A stretch of 5,289 nt of DNA, taken from positions 1 through 5,289 of the forward strand of contig CAYLXN010000026.1 of NCBI GenBank assembly GCA_964388235.1, given 5' to 3'. Source of the DNA: CAYLXN01 sp964388235. Lineage in GTDB: Bacteria; Patescibacteriota; Saccharimonadia; Saccharimonadales; Saccharimonadaceae. Shown here piece after piece: positions 4,892 through 5,289 of this stretch (position 1 is its first letter; each line of letters starts with the position of its first letter). The notes beneath the pieces are model-generated. The model saw only the letters and a list, made by a program, of their open reading frames with translations. It did not search any database and was not told the DNA's origin. A program made the translations under genes and the position numbers.

Positions 4892-5289
4892 TAGTCATTG
4901 CCATCTGCACAATACCGACTACGATTTGCCGATTGATGAGATAATCAGTCAAGCTCATCAGGCGGGGGTTGATAAAATGGTGACAATTGGCACTAGTAGC
5001 GATGATTCACGGTTAGCGGTCGAATTTGCAAAAAGTCACCCGTCAGTTTTTGCGACTGTTGGCGTTCATCCGTCTTATTCGACCAGCGATCAATCAGTGA
5101 CTAATAATTTCGATTTGAGTCATTCGAAAATTGTGGCGATTGGTGAGGTTGGACTAGATTATCATTATCCCGACACTGACAAAAAATCACAAGCTGCGCT
5201 TTTGCGGCAACAGATAGAATTGGCGATTGAATTAAAATTGCCGTTGGTTTTTCATGTTCGAGAAGCGTTTGACGATTTTTGGAAAATAG
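4881..5289 (+). CDS. tatD: TatD-family metal-dependent deoxyribonuclease, 3'-partial
   Basis: An open frame starts at the ATG inside the last codons of metG and stays open to the right edge (136 complete codons plus one base). The product is the N-terminal half of a TatD-type amidohydrolase-fold nuclease (normally about 255-265 residues), a 3'-5' exonuclease/DNase implicated in DNA repair and nucleic-acid turnover. Visible are MLIDSHCHLH (1-10), with His6 and His8 as metal ligands; GVDKMVTIGTS (29-39); FATVGVHP (57-64); VAIGEVGLDYHY (85-96), with Glu89 as the bridging metal ligand; RQQIELAIELKLPLVFHVREA (109-129; key residues QI.LA and His125 as a metal ligand). The remaining catalytic residues lie beyond the window. 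It has no clear Shine-Dalgarno and is probably translated by coupling to metG in one operon. The metG-tatD pair is widely conserved in Gram-positive bacteria. The symbol follows the family; the exact paralogue (TatD or YcfH type) cannot be settled here. Confidence 0.93.
   Translation, partial: MLIDSHCHLHNTDYDLPIDEIISQAHQAGVDKMVTIGTSSDDSRLAVEFAKSHPSVFATVGVHPSYSTSDQSVTNNFDLSHSKIVAIGEVGLDYHYPDTDKKSQAALLRQQIELAIELKLPLVFHVREAFDDFWKI

Noticed and set aside
1..5289. Recoded UGA (glycine or tryptophan) genetic code
   Set aside because: All reading frames are intact with standard stops, tryptophans are encoded by TGG, and metG terminates with TGA exactly where the family and the tatD overlap lead one to expect.

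Overview
The window is a gene-dense, moderately AT-rich bacterial chromosomal segment with every gene on the + strand. It holds six protein genes. In order they are a 3'-part of an Rpf-like secreted cell-wall lytic transglycosylase (5' end outside the window), rsmA/ksgA, two divergent tandem paralogues of the PgeF/YfiH/LACC1 ('laccase-domain', Cu-oxidase_4) family, metG, and the first 136 codons of a tatD-family nuclease gene that runs off the right edge. No tRNA, rRNA, CRISPR array or mobile element is visible, and no gap between genes exceeds about 100 bases.

The likely source is a Gram-positive-type bacterium. The combination of ubiquitin-like (DUF348) + G5 + Rpf catalytic domains next to rsmA is typical of Actinobacteria. 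The low GC, compact genes, short overlaps and diverged laccase-domain proteins fit better with an actinobacteria-associated Saccharibacteria (TM7/Patescibacteria) type genome. This is an inference from gene content, not a proven assignment. TGA is a normal stop (metG), so the UGA-glycine code of Gracilibacteria/Absconditabacteria does not apply.

Layout: (1) positions 1-1633, rpf-like and rsmA abut with no spacing and are presumably co-transcribed. (2) Positions 1615-2354, the first PgeF-like gene has its own promoter inside the end of rsmA, placed so that the mRNA would be essentially leaderless. (3) Positions 2357-3297, the second PgeF-like gene is a self-contained unit with a promoter, a consensus Shine-Dalgarno, an extra C-terminal domain and a strong intrinsic terminator; its arginine codon use differs from all its neighbours. 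(4) Positions 3345-5289, metG and tatD overlap by 11 bases and start from an extended -10 promoter that again predicts a leaderless transcript.

Most of the window is housekeeping: ribosome maturation, methionyl-tRNA charging, DNA/RNA 3'-end trimming and wall remodelling. The unusual part is the pair of PgeF-like proteins. Both keep the Cys and second His of the family metal site but lack the usual first His of the QVHG motif. The second copy looks like an independently regulated and possibly transferred gene.
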